Assembly: GCF_042648365.1 (NCBI RefSeq)
Contig: NZ_JBHRXI010000039.1
Coordinates: forward strand, 1 to 11,329
Length of the DNA stretch: 11,329 bases
Source: Lutimaribacter_A marinistellae
Lineage (GTDB): Bacteria; Pseudomonadota; Alphaproteobacteria; Rhodobacterales; Rhodobacteraceae
Reading direction: 5' to 3'
Part shown: positions 1 through 7,087 of the stretch, piece after piece
Position numbering within the stretch: position 1 is the stretch's first letter
How the letters are laid out: every line of letters starts with the position of its first letter
Notes under the pieces: generated by a model
What the model was told of the DNA's origin: nothing
Database searches by the model: none
The model's input: the letters and a program-made list of their open reading frames with translations, nothing else
Position numbers and translations under genes: made by a program

Positions 1-1
1 G

Positions 2-97
2 ATCCTGGACGGGCATCAGGGGCCGGAGGTGACGTTGGCAAGGGCGCTGGAGCCGTTTCCTTTGGAGCGGACGGAGCAGCGCGAGCACTTCCGCTAG
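2..97 (+). CDS. C-terminal fragment of a probable serine recombinase
   Basis: The window opens inside a plus-strand reading frame of 31 codons that ends in TAG at 95-97. The visible peptide begins ILDGHQGPEVTLARALEPFP and ends REHFR. This resembles the extreme C-terminus of large 'recombinase family' (serine) integrases, which commonly end in a pattern like ILdGrQPp-LTL--Ll--fPl-W-eQr--lGf. Here the usual Trp is Arg and the final GF is missing, so the end may be slightly degraded. Such recombinases sit in prophages and genomic islands, which fits the other mobile-DNA remnants in the window. The match rests on pattern memory over 31 residues and no catalytic domain is visible; it could be a chance open frame. 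Confidence 0.5.
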   Translation: MLDGHQGPEVTLARALEPFPLERTEQREHFR

Positions 98-318
98 CGG
101 CCCAGAGCCGCCGTTCGTAGTCTTACTCGATGCTGCGCCGCAGCTTCACCGGACCAGACGTTGATGCAATGCGAAGTATCTTGGACGGGCGCGCGTCGGC
201 AACGCGAACATGGAAGACAGTCGCAGCATGCAAGCCAATTTCTGCTTGGGACGATTGCTACAATTGCCTCTCAAGGTAGCTTGATACCATTTGCATAAAG
301 TTACGCTGACACAGAGCA
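98..318. other. Noncoding spacer between recombinase tail and esterase
   Basis: About 220 bp lie between the stop of the recombinase fragment and the stop of the convergent esterase gene. I see no convincing coding frame, RNA gene or strong terminator hairpin in it. Confidence 0.5.
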
Positions 319-1242
319 CTACACCCTCTGTCTGGCCACCTGCTTCTTAACAAACGCGCCGATTTCTGCGACCGAGTTGTCTGCTTCGGGGCATCTTCCG
401 ACGTTCAGGTGCCAAACGTGAGACCGCCCTCTGGACGTCGTCAACTCGGTTGTAACGCCCTGATCCCGAAGACGGGCGGCAAGGGCGTTGGAATCATCGA
501 TCAGCACTTCGTCTTCGTCCACGTGTATCAGGCAAGGTGGTGCACCGACAAAGGTGCCAAGCACAGGCGAAACCTCGGGGTCGCTCGGATCGTGTCCGCC
601 AAGATAGGCATCTTTGCCCCGAATGACCCAGCGCACCGGCACTAAATGGTCGGATTTTTTATTCGTTTTCAGCGATCCGTTGTTCAGCCGCAGGTCAGAA
701 ATTGGTGCAATTGCGGCGACAGCAACGGGTTGCCGCAATCCTCGGCTACAGATGCGATGCAACAAAGCGAAGACCAGGTTGCCGCCTGCGCTGTCGCCGA
801 CCAGACTGATTGGGCCGGCATCGGGAGTAGCACAGAGCGCTTCATACGCCAACGTGGCTTGGTCGAGGGCCGTCGGAAAGCGATGTTCCGGAGCGAGCCC
901 GTAGTGAAGAAAATAAGCTCTTTGGTTTGCTGCGTTGCCAAGCCTGGCAACCAGATGGCGATAACCACGCAAGTTGCCAATCATGAAGGCACCGCCGTGT
1001 AGATACAGCATACTGCCGCCCGTCGGTGCCGAGCCAACCTCGCAGACTGTTGTTGTAACCGAGTTAGCATCAAGACCCAAGGGGCTCTCCGTCAGGCTTA
1101 AACCGCCCGGTGTCTTCAAAGTGACTGCCGCGCTCAAATCAGCAATGCGGCGAACTGTTGGCTGATGCGCGATCAAGGCGAGCACTGGTTTTTGGACAAA
1201 CCGTGCGTAGCCGTTCCAGAATCTTTGTTGGCGTGAAACCAT
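319..1242 (-). CDS. HSL-family (family IV) alpha/beta-hydrolase esterase
   Basis: A 307-residue alpha/beta hydrolase, probably a cytoplasmic carboxylesterase acting on short acyl esters; the natural substrate is unknown. The oxyanion-hole motif is YLHGGAF (HGGA at residues 82-85, in place of the commoner HGGG). The nucleophile elbow is GDSAGG with Ser151. The acidic residue is Asp244 or Glu245 in DEDEVLIDDS, and the catalytic His is His275 in RSHVWHL. Order and spacing are those of the hormone-sensitive-lipase family, and the length is usual for it. There is no signal peptide. The start is the ATG at 1242-1240; no clear Shine-Dalgarno precedes it. It is monocistronic, separated by about 330 bp from the next minus-strand gene upstream, and nothing adjacent explains its substrate. 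Family assignment is sure; the physiological role is not. Confidence 0.9.
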   Translation of the reverse strand: MVSRQQRFWNGYARFVQKPVLALIAHQPTVRRIADLSAAVTLKTPGGLSLTESPLGLDANSVTTTVCEVGSAPTGGSMLYLHGGAFMIGNLRGYRHLVARLGNAANQRAYFLHYGLAPEHRFPTALDQATLAYEALCATPDAGPISLVGDSAGGNLVFALLHRICSRGLRQPVAVAAIAPISDLRLNNGSLKTNKKSDHLVPVRWVIRGKDAYLGGHDPSDPEVSPVLGTFVGAPPCLIHVDEDEVLIDDSNALAARLRDQGVTTELTTSRGRSHVWHLNVGRCPEADNSVAEIGAFVKKQVARQRV

Positions 1243-1569
1243 AAGAATAGGTCGTGCTGAAATTCACTCCTGTCAACAAGGTCGTTGTGGACCCTCACTC
1301 TGGCAGGAGACACTCGCCCGATCTGCAGCATCGTTCCCAAAGGGCCCGGAGCTGACTTGCGGCACCGCAGAACGACCAGCACCGGCGTCACGCCGACCGT
1401 TAGCTGGTCACGGCCCGAAGCCAACATTCATTGGACATTGTCGCCAGCATGAAGCCTTCGCATTTCTGCCTTTCGTTCATCTTGCAGCATTTGTGTGAGC
1501 GTTTGGCAGAAGTTTCAAACAGCGCCCTACGTGGCCGCTGCTCCGATGAGTGCCGTGACCAAATCGCGT
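1243..1569. other. Intergenic region upstream of the esterase
   Basis: 327 bp between two minus-strand genes. It should hold the esterase promoter, but I cannot point to convincing -35/-10 boxes. An 84-codon open frame on the minus strand (1427-1173) overlaps the esterase start and resembles no family I know. I treat this stretch as noncoding. Confidence 0.45.
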
Positions 1570-3000
1570 TCAGCCAATAAAGCCAGCTTGGCGTAATCGG
1601 CTGCGCATCTCGTTCATCTTGGCCGGGTCTTTCAAAGGAACACGATCGAGGTCGAGTATGCAGATATCAGGCAACGCATCGCGGCAAGCTTTGACGGCCG
1701 CGGTCGCCTTCTCGTTCTGCCCAAGCGCGACATGGCTGGCGGAAAGCAAGAAATGACAATAGAACCAGCGCGGCATTCGGTTGATTGCCCGTTCAGCCCA
1801 CTCGATTGCGCTATCGTATCGACCGCTCAAGTAGTTCGCCAAGCTCATACCCGAGAAGCGGAAGAAGATACTTGGGTCTCTTGGGTTCGATCTGATCGCG
1901 ATCTCCTGATTGGCAATGGCTTCATCTACACGCCCCACCAGCCCATATACTGTTCCAAGGCTACCATAGGCCAAGGAGCAATTCGGGTTGAGCTCAACCG
2001 CGCGTTCCAGAGCGACAATCGACTCGTCGTGCTTGTGCAAACCCCAACAACTAATCCCCAAGGCCCAGTGCGCGTATTCGTTGCGATCATCAAGTTGTAT
2101 GGCGCGCCGTCCCAGTGCATATGCTGCCTCCATCGCAAGTTGGGTGTCCGCGGCATATCCCATCTGAGCAACATGATGGTTGATCAGTGACAGGAGCATA
2201 TTGGCCTCGGCGCTTTCGGGATCGAGCGCCAATGCTCGCTCCAGCAGGGTTTTGGCCGAATCGAAACTCTTGGGTGTGAAATCATAAAGCAGATGCCAAG
2301 ACCGCATCGTCAGTTCCCAGACCGTCAGGTCGGGGCGCGTGCTGCGCTCGACCGGTTCTTCATTTGTGGATAGGTGCACGGTGGTCTGGATTGAGGCGAC
2401 CACATTGCGAGTGATCTCATCCTGAAGATCGAACACATCCTGAAGCTGGCCATCATAACGCTCCGACCAGACCTGTCCCCCGGTCATGCCATCGATTAGC
2501 TGCGCCGTGACCCGGACCGTGTCGCCGGATCGCCTCACGCTGCCCTCCAGAACGAAACGGACGCCGAGTTCTTCGGCAACACGCCTGACATCGACGTTGG
2601 ACCCTTTGTATGTGAAGGTCGTGTTGCGTGCGATGATGAACAGCCAGGGTGAGCGTGAGAGAGCGGTGATTATGTCAGCGCTGGCCCCGTCCGAGAAATA
2701 GTCCTGGTCCGGATCGTTCGACATGTTTTCAAACGCAAGAACCGCGATGGAAGGTTTTTCAGGCCGTGCCGGGCTTTCAGCAGACAAAGGAAGCGGTGCA
2801 GGCGTGAGCGTGTCGCGCAATTCCAGCTTCGAGGACACGCCCAGCTTTCGATAGATCGTGGCCAGATGCGTGCGCACCGTCGACGGGGCGATACCAAGCT
2901 GATCGGCGATTTCCTGATAGCTTCCGCCTTGTGCATAGCTTTCTGCAATCTGGCTTTCGCGGCCACTCAACTCACTTGCGCCCGATGATTTCCGGCTCAC
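1570..3000 (-). CDS. LuxR-type HTH regulator with TolB-like domain and TPR repeats
   Basis: A 476-residue protein in three parts. Residues about 11-62 are a LuxR/GerE-type HTH with recognition helix STVRTHLATIYRKL. Residues about 82-205 are the TolB-like domain typical of class III adenylate cyclase relatives (PSIAVLAFENMSNDPDQDYF, then FVLEGSVRRSGDTVRVTAQL and QVWSERYD). From about 230 to 450 are TPR units, for example ALERAVELNPNCSLAYGSLG. No cyclase domain is present: the HTH sits where the cyclase domain lies in many relatives. There is no signal peptide or membrane segment, so it is probably a cytoplasmic transcription regulator that senses a ligand or partner through the TolB/TPR part. 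The start is GTG at 3000-2998, overlapping the TGA of the upstream gene (GTGA), with AAGAGG about 7 bases upstream, so it is translationally coupled. The signal and targets are unknown. Confidence 0.88.
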   Translation of the reverse strand: MSRKSSGASELSGRESQIAESYAQGGSYQEIADQLGIAPSTVRTHLATIYRKLGVSSKLELRDTLTPAPLPLSAESPARPEKPSIAVLAFENMSNDPDQDYFSDGASADIITALSRSPWLFIIARNTTFTYKGSNVDVRRVAEELGVRFVLEGSVRRSGDTVRVTAQLIDGMTGGQVWSERYDGQLQDVFDLQDEITRNVVASIQTTVHLSTNEEPVERSTRPDLTVWELTMRSWHLLYDFTPKSFDSAKTLLERALALDPESAEANMLLSLINHHVAQMGYAADTQLAMEAAYALGRRAIQLDDRNEYAHWALGISCWGLHKHDESIVALERAVELNPNCSLAYGSLGTVYGLVGRVDEAIANQEIAIRSNPRDPSIFFRFSGMSLANYLSGRYDSAIEWAERAINRMPRWFYCHFLLSASHVALGQNEKATAAVKACRDALPDICILDLDRVPLKDPAKMNEMRSRLRQAGFIG

Positions 3001-3803
3001 GCGCTTGCCTCTTGCATGGCTCTGATCATCCGCGCGTTTTCGAGGGCGATCACGCTTTGGGCGGCGAACATCTGTGCAAGCCGGGTGGAGTCATCGGAGA
3101 ACGGTCGGACGGTTTTCCGGTAGAGTGCAAAGGCACCGACCAGGTTGTCGGCGGCCAGCATCGGGATGGCGACAAAAGATCGTGCCCCGCCCAAGTCGGC
3201 AGTGGCATAGCGCAACGGATCTCTTGACTTGTAAATCTCTTCGGCTTTGACGTCGAAGATATTGATCACCTCGCGCTGCGCATCCATGCGGCCAAGACCG
3301 GTCTGAGGACTTACGGAGAACCAGCCCTGATCGTCAAACCACCCCTTGAGGTCTGACGGAATACCAAGTGTGAACGTCGCGTGGAACTTCTTGCTCTGGC
3401 CGTATTCGAACAGGATACCATACTCGGCGTCGCAAAGCTCAAGCGCGTAACCCAAAATCAACGGCATCACCGCATCAAGGTCACCTTTCGCCGCGCCGAT
3501 GATCCGCAATACCTCGCTGAGGGCCTTTTCACGACTAATCGCTTCTTCAAGGCTCAGCGCGAGTTCGGATATCACTGCCGCCATTTCAGATTGGTTGCGA
3601 GGTTGCGAAGCCTCACCGTTCAAATGCGTCATGAGTTCGTGTTTCGAAGACACTTCAAGTTTTCGGTAGATCGTCGCGAGATGCGTGCGTACTGTAGAGG
3701 GCGCAATACACAAGGTGTCAGCGATTTTCTGATATGTAGCACCACCTGCGTATGATTGCGCAATTTGCAATTCTCTTTGGCTAAGGTCGGCTGGTTCTGA
3801 CAC
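2997..3803 (-). CDS. LuxR-type HTH regulator with GAF sensor domain
   Basis: A cytoplasmic regulator with an N-terminal LuxR-type HTH (about residues 6-58), a helical linker (around 75-105) and a GAF domain (about 105-250, from SEVLRIIGAAKGDLDAVMP to ARSFVAIPMLAADNLVGAFA). It ends in a short helix, ENARMIRAMQ, of the kind that usually leads into a kinase or cyclase domain; here the protein simply stops. The GAF domain probably binds a small molecule or senses redox state. I prefer GTG at 3803 (268 residues) because GAGG lies 8 bases upstream; an in-frame TTG at 3809 is only 2 bases from that GAGG. Its HTH is nearly the same as that of the overlapping downstream gene, with 40 of 51 residues identical by my count. 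It is first in a two-gene operon and divergent from the operon beginning at 3969. Confidence 0.87.
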   Translation of the reverse strand: MSEPADLSQRELQIAQSYAGGATYQKIADTLCIAPSTVRTHLATIYRKLEVSSKHELMTHLNGEASQPRNQSEMAAVISELALSLEEAISREKALSEVLRIIGAAKGDLDAVMPLILGYALELCDAEYGILFEYGQSKKFHATFTLGIPSDLKGWFDDQGWFSVSPQTGLGRMDAQREVINIFDVKAEEIYKSRDPLRYATADLGGARSFVAIPMLAADNLVGAFALYRKTVRPFSDDSTRLAQMFAAQSVIALENARMIRAMQEASA

Positions 3804-3968
3804 GGTCAATGCCTCGCTGAAGATTAACTGGTTTCAGTGTGGGCACGGTCGGCGCGACACGCAATCCTGCAAATGCTGTAGTCTGAATACTGCATGCATG
3901 AGGCGCATTTTACTGCATCTGCACGATGCCCGGCATGTCCGTCGCTAACATATGGTGATCCTCATAGC
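3804..3968. promoter_or_regulatory. Divergent promoter region between twin regulators and the SnoaL-MFS operon
   Basis: 165 bp separate the regulator pair (minus) from the SnoaL-MFS-DUF1185 operon (plus), so both promoters must lie here. A perfect 8-bp palindrome, TGCATGCA, lies at 3891-3898, near two further TGCA-containing words (CTGCAAATGC from 3868, CTGCATCTGCA from 3912). These are candidate sites for the LuxR-type HTHs, which bind dyads. No clear -35/-10 pair was identified, so the operator role is inference. Confidence 0.4.
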
Positions 3969-4403
3969 ATGAGCATTGAGGATACCCAGATGTCACTATT
4001 TGATACCGCACACGCCTTTTTTGAAGCCTGCGAAACCGGAAAAGGTTGGGACGGATGCAAGTCGTTCTGTCACGACGAAGCGACGTTTTCTTGCCAGGCG
4101 GATACGCTTGCCGACACGAAATCCCTCGCGGACTATGCGGAGTGGATGAAGGGCCTGCTGACACCCGTTCCGGACGGTCGATACGAGCTCAAAGCGTTTG
4201 CCTTTGACGAAACGCATGGCACGGCTGTTGCGGCGGCGGAGTTTCACGGGACCCAAACAGGCGAAGGCGGACCAATCCCACCAACCGGAAAATCGGTCGT
4301 TTCAGACTATGCCTATGTCATGCACTTCGAAGGCGACAAGATCAGCCACATGACCAAGATCTGGAATGATGTTCATGCGTTGAAGCAGCTTGGTTGGGCC
4401 TGA
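3969..4403 (+). CDS. SnoaL / NTF2-like small protein
   Basis: A 144-residue protein of the SnoaL-like, NTF2-fold type. Members are single-domain cone-shaped proteins that act as polyketide cyclases, isomerases, hydratases or ligand-binding proteins. Recognisable parts are the N-terminal helix with FDTAHAFFEACETGKGW, the central DYAEWMKGLL helix, and the C-terminal strands YAYVMHFEGDKISHMTKIW, a very typical SnoaL ending. The start at 3969 is chosen because GGTGAT precedes it at 3954-3959; an in-frame ATG at 3894 would add 25 unlikely residues over the promoter palindrome. Its TGA (4401-4403) overlaps the ATG of the MFS gene. It is first in a plus-strand operon, which suggests it handles a small molecule moved by the transporter; that is inferred. 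Confidence 0.85.
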   Translation: MSIEDTQMSLFDTAHAFFEACETGKGWDGCKSFCHDEATFSCQADTLADTKSLADYAEWMKGLLTPVPDGRYELKAFAFDETHGTAVAAAEFHGTQTGEGGPIPPTGKSVVSDYAYVMHFEGDKISHMTKIWNDVHALKQLGWA

Positions 4404-5578
4404 TGCGCTGGCGCATACTGGCCCTTCTGTTCCTGGCTCGTATCGGTCTTGGGTTCCAGTTTCAGACAGTGGCCTCCGTGGGCGATGACCTGGTCATCGC
4501 TTTCGGGCTCGATTATGCAGGGATCGGGTTTCTGATCGGGCTTTTCATGGCCCCCGGATTGTTTCTCGCCATTCCTGCCGGATATTGGGGGCGCTTTGTC
4601 TCGGATCGGATCATGGTGGTGATCGGATTGGGCGCACTGGCTTTGGGTGGGGCCGTGTCATCCGTGGCAACGGACAGCTGGGCCATTGCGATGGGCCGCA
4701 TCTTTGCCGGCGCAGGTTTTCTCTTCACCACGCTCTACTTCACAAAAATGGTCTCGGACTGGTTCGAAGGCCGTGAAATCGCAACGGCGATGAGCATCCT
4801 TGTCATGAGTTGGCCATTTGGCATAGCTATGGGGCAGGTCGGCCACGCATGGCTTGCAAAAGCCTACGGCTGGCAGGTCCCGTTTCAGGTGGCATCGATT
4901 TACTGCCTTTTGGCCGCGCTTGCGGTGTTCCTCTACTACAGATCGCCACATGATTTGCCGTCCGTGAAAGGCGGCTCTGGTGCTGCTCTGACAGGTCAGG
5001 AATGGCGTCTGGTTGTATGCGCCGCATCCGCGTGGGGCGCGTTCAACGCGGCCTATGTCGCCTATCTTACCTTTGGGCCGAAGGTTCTTGAAGAACTTGG
5101 CCAAACTGCAATCGCCGCCGCGGGTGTCGTCAGTATCGGAAGTTGGTTGATGATCTTCTCAGGCGCGCTGTGCGGGCAGGTTGTGGACCGTTTCGGCGGC
5201 CGGAACCTGGTCCTGACCTTTTGTATGGGAGGCGCGATCGTTTCGCTCATGCTGCTTGGCGTGCCAAGCGCAGGCCTTGGGGCAAGCGTTATCTTCGGCT
5301 TGATTGGCATGGCCCCCGCCGGGGTTATCATGGCGATGGCTGGACAAGCGATGCGACCCGAGGTTCGGGCCTTCGGCATGGGTATTTTCTTTACCGTCTA
5401 CTATGCGATCATGCTGGTCACACCTCCTGCCGCTGGTGCCATCTTGGATGCTACCGGCAACGCGCAGGGCCCAATCTGGCTGGCCGTCATTTTGTTCGCC
5501 TCGGTGATCCCGTTTGGCCTCACATTCCAACACTTCAAGCGCTGGCCAATGGCGCGCGTGGAAAGGAAAGTTGGATGA
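4403..5578 (+). CDS. MFS transporter, 12 transmembrane segments
   Basis: A 391-residue inner-membrane transporter of the major facilitator superfamily. About twelve hydrophobic segments are visible in two halves. The loop between TM2 and TM3 reads PAGYWGRFVSDR, a loose MFS motif A, and the matching loop of the second half is GQVVDRFGGRN (about residues 257-267). The central cytoplasmic loop is around SPHDLPSVKGGSG. The general look is that of the NarK/CynX-like anion or organic-acid branch, but the substrate cannot be read from sequence. The ATG at 4403-4405 overlaps the stop of the SnoaL-like gene (TGATG); a TTG three codons upstream is less likely. Its TGA overlaps the next ATG (ATGA, 5575-5578), so all three genes were built for coupled translation. 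Confidence 0.9.
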   Translation: MRWRILALLFLARIGLGFQFQTVASVGDDLVIAFGLDYAGIGFLIGLFMAPGLFLAIPAGYWGRFVSDRIMVVIGLGALALGGAVSSVATDSWAIAMGRIFAGAGFLFTTLYFTKMVSDWFEGREIATAMSILVMSWPFGIAMGQVGHAWLAKAYGWQVPFQVASIYCLLAALAVFLYYRSPHDLPSVKGGSGAALTGQEWRLVVCAASAWGAFNAAYVAYLTFGPKVLEELGQTAIAAAGVVSIGSWLMIFSGALCGQVVDRFGGRNLVLTFCMGGAIVSLMLLGVPSAGLGASVIFGLIGMAPAGVIMAMAGQAMRPEVRAFGMGIFFTVYYAIMLVTPPAAGAILDATGNAQGPIWLAVILFASVIPFGLTFQHFKRWPMARVERKVG

Positions 5579-6194
5579 TAGACGTTCGCAAAGCACTCTT
5601 TTCCGAGAAATCATCACTGCCGATGAAATGGGCCGATCTTGTGATCCGATCAGCCGCGTTGCTGCAATGGCCGTGATCCGGAACTCCTTCGCCGGGGTCG
5701 ATCAAGAGGACTTCGCGCCAATATTCCAGATGAGTGCGGAACTGGGACAATCTCTCGCAGAAGAGCGTGTGAACATGTTGAACAGGCCACCTGTCTGCTA
5801 CCGCAAAGCGGCACTTGTCGAGACATCGGGTGCGATGGACCATCGTGCCGGGCTGCTTCACCCGGCACTCGGCAAACCGGTCCGCGCCGAGGTAGGTGAC
5901 GGCAAGGCCCTGATCCCGTCCACCCACGAGGTCGGACCTTTGGGAGGGCACATCGATCTGCCGCTCGGACACAAGGATGAGCCCTGATCATTCGATCGTA
6001 TCGACACCATGACCCTGTGCGTGCCAGACGCACCTCGCGCCGATGAAATCGTCTTGTGCATAGGTCTCTCGGACGGAACCCGTGCGCATCCGAGAGTCGG
6101 CAAAGGGCCGAGCCCTTCTTGGACCGGCAGTGTGAAACAAACAGACTATGCGATGTCGATCCCTGCCCAGAGCTGCCACACAAGACAACCGTAA
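5575..6194 (+). pseudogene. DUF1185 (PF06684, 'amino acid synthesis' family) pseudogene
   Basis: Third gene of the operon, starting with an ATG that overlaps the MFS stop. The first codons read MIDVRKALF, then the homologous frame shifts by one base near the T run at 5599-5602 and continues REIITADEMGR. Family-like blocks follow: ISRVAAMAVIRNSFAG, LLHPALGKPVR, GDGKALIPSTHEVGP, DLPLGHKDEP. A TGA at 5985-5987 interrupts, and the same frame resumes with SFDRIDTMTLCVPDAPRADE and ends near HPRVGKGP, stopping at 6192-6194. A TGG-to-TGA change would explain the nonsense codon. Joined, it gives roughly the usual family length of about 190 residues. The biochemical role of the family is not established to my knowledge. 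The two lesions argue for a real pseudogene; the frameshift alone could be a homopolymer error. Confidence 0.8.
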
Positions 6195-6279
6195 ATGCTG
6201 CGGGGCAGCTATCCCAGTGCGGACATTCAAACGCATGCGATGCAAATGGATAGTGCGCCAAGATCGGGAGGGATTACCG

Positions 6280-6342
6280 GGTCCGGAGGGCCCGGCGCAG
6301 GTCACCCTCCGGCTTCATCTCGGGAGCCGCCGCACAAGCGGC
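6280..6342. repeat. GC-rich hairpin repeat, first copy (long + short element)
   Basis: The long element contains a perfect inverted repeat, CCGGAGGG (6283-6290) with CCCTCCGG (6305-6312), around a 14-base loop that includes CCCGGCGCA. The short element is GCCGCCGCACAAGCGGC (6326-6342), able to form a 6-bp stem AGCCGC/GCGGCT counting the flanking A and T. Both recur downstream in the same orientation with a few substitutions that leave stems intact. This is a REP-like or transcript-structure element of unknown type. Confidence 0.6.
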
Positions 6343-6404
6343 TGAGAAAAATCTCGGAAAACCATTTCCGACACCACGCGGACGACACCATGTCCGTTGA
6401 GTAA

Positions 6405-6464
6405 GCCGCCGCATAGGCGGTCGGGGGACGGAGGCCCCGGCGCAAGTCACCCTCCGGCTCTACT
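6405..6464. repeat. GC-rich hairpin repeat, second copy (short + long element)
   Basis: The short element is GCCGCCGCATAGGCGG (6405-6420), with stem CCGCC/GGCGG around GCATA. The long element follows: CGGAGG (6429-6434) pairs with CCTCCG (6451-6456), and the block CCCCGGCGCAAGTCACCC matches the first copy almost base for base. The element order is reversed relative to the first copy although each element keeps its orientation. Confidence 0.6.
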
Positions 6465-6508
6465 TGCCATCTTCCGCGAGAGCGTCCAGACAAGCGTTTG
6501 TGCATGCT

Positions 6509-6841
6509 CGGCCCTTGCCCGTCATTGGCCGCCCTCGTCGACGCTGCAGTGCGGCTTTACCGAACCGGCCGTTCGAACCGTTGTGCAGCATAGCCGGATA
6601 TGTGAGTGTGGTCAGTGCGGGACAATTCAGTCTCTCGCCCAAGCACCGAGATCGAACTTTTCGCTTTAGATTTTAGTTCGAGGGCTCGTAGGGTTCCGGC
6701 ACTCCGAACGGGACTGGTGGCTCTTCGATGAGCGTCCTCTCGAATGCCACGATCTTCTCGAAGATGATGGGCAGGATCCAGGTAGCTTCCTCCTGGATCT
6801 CGTATTCCTCTTTCGGGTCGGTGATAAGGTTGAAGACGCGA
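6509..6841. repeat. 333-bp direct repeat, copy 1 (sulfatase 3' end and flank)
   Basis: This segment matches 8777-9109 over 333 bp with three differences, all transitions: 6555 C/T, 6637 G/A and 6737 C/T. It includes 164 bp of noncoding flank and the last 169 bp of a sulfatase gene. It ends exactly at the N run at 6842, so the true extent of the repeat is unknown. Confidence 0.95.
6673..6841 (-). CDS. Sulfatase, C-terminal fragment (second copy, truncated at scaffold gap)
   Basis: This minus-strand frame encodes the last 55 residues of a sulfatase, from RVFNLITDPKEEYEIQ to PEPYEPSN and the TAA stop at 6675-6673. It is the same as the end of the full-length sulfatase at 8941-10356 except for one Lys-to-Arg change (FERTLIEEPP here, FEKTLIEEPP there), so it is either a second gene copy or a strain variant. 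The upstream part is lost in the N run. The sequence beyond the gap encodes a different protein, so either the gap hides more than 1 kb, or the copy is a genuine remnant, or the contigs were joined wrongly. Confidence 0.75.
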
Positions 6842-6851
6842 NNNNNNNNNN
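6842..6851. other. Scaffold gap (10 N)
   Basis: Ten N placeholders; real gap length unknown. The left contig end lies inside the 333-bp repeat, the usual place for an assembly to break. Confidence 0.98.
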
Positions 6852-6871
6852 ATGACTGAGGGATCAGACGT

Positions 6872-7087
6872 TCACTTTTTGACAGCGCCGGCGATCGCAC
6901 CGACGACCGCGCCACTGCGCGCACCCGAGCTGCCACCGACCAGCGCGCCAACGCCCGCGCCAATCGCAGCGCCTCCGAGGGTGTTCTTGACCTGCCTTTT
7001 GCCCGCGTCCGCCGGCAAGGCCAGGGAAAGGCTCATCCCGAGCGCAAGGACGAGGGTCGTCGATATCGGGCTTTGTATATGCTGCAT
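6872..7087 (-). CDS. Small secreted glycine-zipper protein
   Basis: A 71-residue protein with a Sec signal peptide: a hydrophobic stretch TTLVLALGMSLSLALPADA, with cleavage likely after ADA around residue 28. The mature part is a glycine zipper, GGAAIGAGVGALVGG then GARSGAVVGAIAGAVKK, of the kind seen in YMGG-like and Gly-zipper outer-membrane or periplasmic proteins that insert in or associate with membranes. There is no lipobox cysteine. I choose the ATG at 7087-7085 because GGGAAA lies about 8 bases upstream; the longer frame from 7144 adds an implausible, non-hydrophobic leader. It is alone on its strand, divergent from the MarR gene with a 382-bp spacer. Exact function unknown. Confidence 0.75.
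   Translation of the reverse strand: MQHIQSPISTTLVLALGMSLSLALPADAGKRQVKNTLGGAAIGAGVGALVGGSSGARSGAVVGAIAGAVKK

Larger units (their letters stand above)
6195..6508. other. Noncoding spacer rich in hairpin repeats
   Basis: About 310 bp with no credible coding frame between the DUF1185 pseudogene and the sulfatase-end repeat. It holds two copies each of two GC-rich hairpin elements, listed separately, in the order long-short-short-long. Confidence 0.6.

Noticed and set aside
1173..1427. 84-codon minus-strand open frame upstream of the esterase
   Set aside because: It overlaps the esterase start, has no recognisable motif, and shows no clear ribosome binding site.
5596..5607. Programmed -1 frameshifting in the DUF1185 gene
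   Set aside because: The zero-frame codons CTC TTT TCC do not form an X-XXY-YYZ heptamer, and a separate in-frame TGA follows downstream.
6280..6464. CRISPR array
   Set aside because: Only two imperfect hairpin copies, with element order reversed, irregular spacing and no cas genes.
6460..6642. A minus-strand open frame containing LQRRRGRPMTGKGR, repeated at 8910-8695
   Set aside because: It occurs only because the 333-bp segment is repeated, has no domain, and looks like low-complexity translation of noncoding flank.
6673..6963. A minus-strand open frame reading from the glycine-zipper region through the N run into the sulfatase end
   Set aside because: It crosses a gap of unknown length; the fusion is created by treating N bases as codons.
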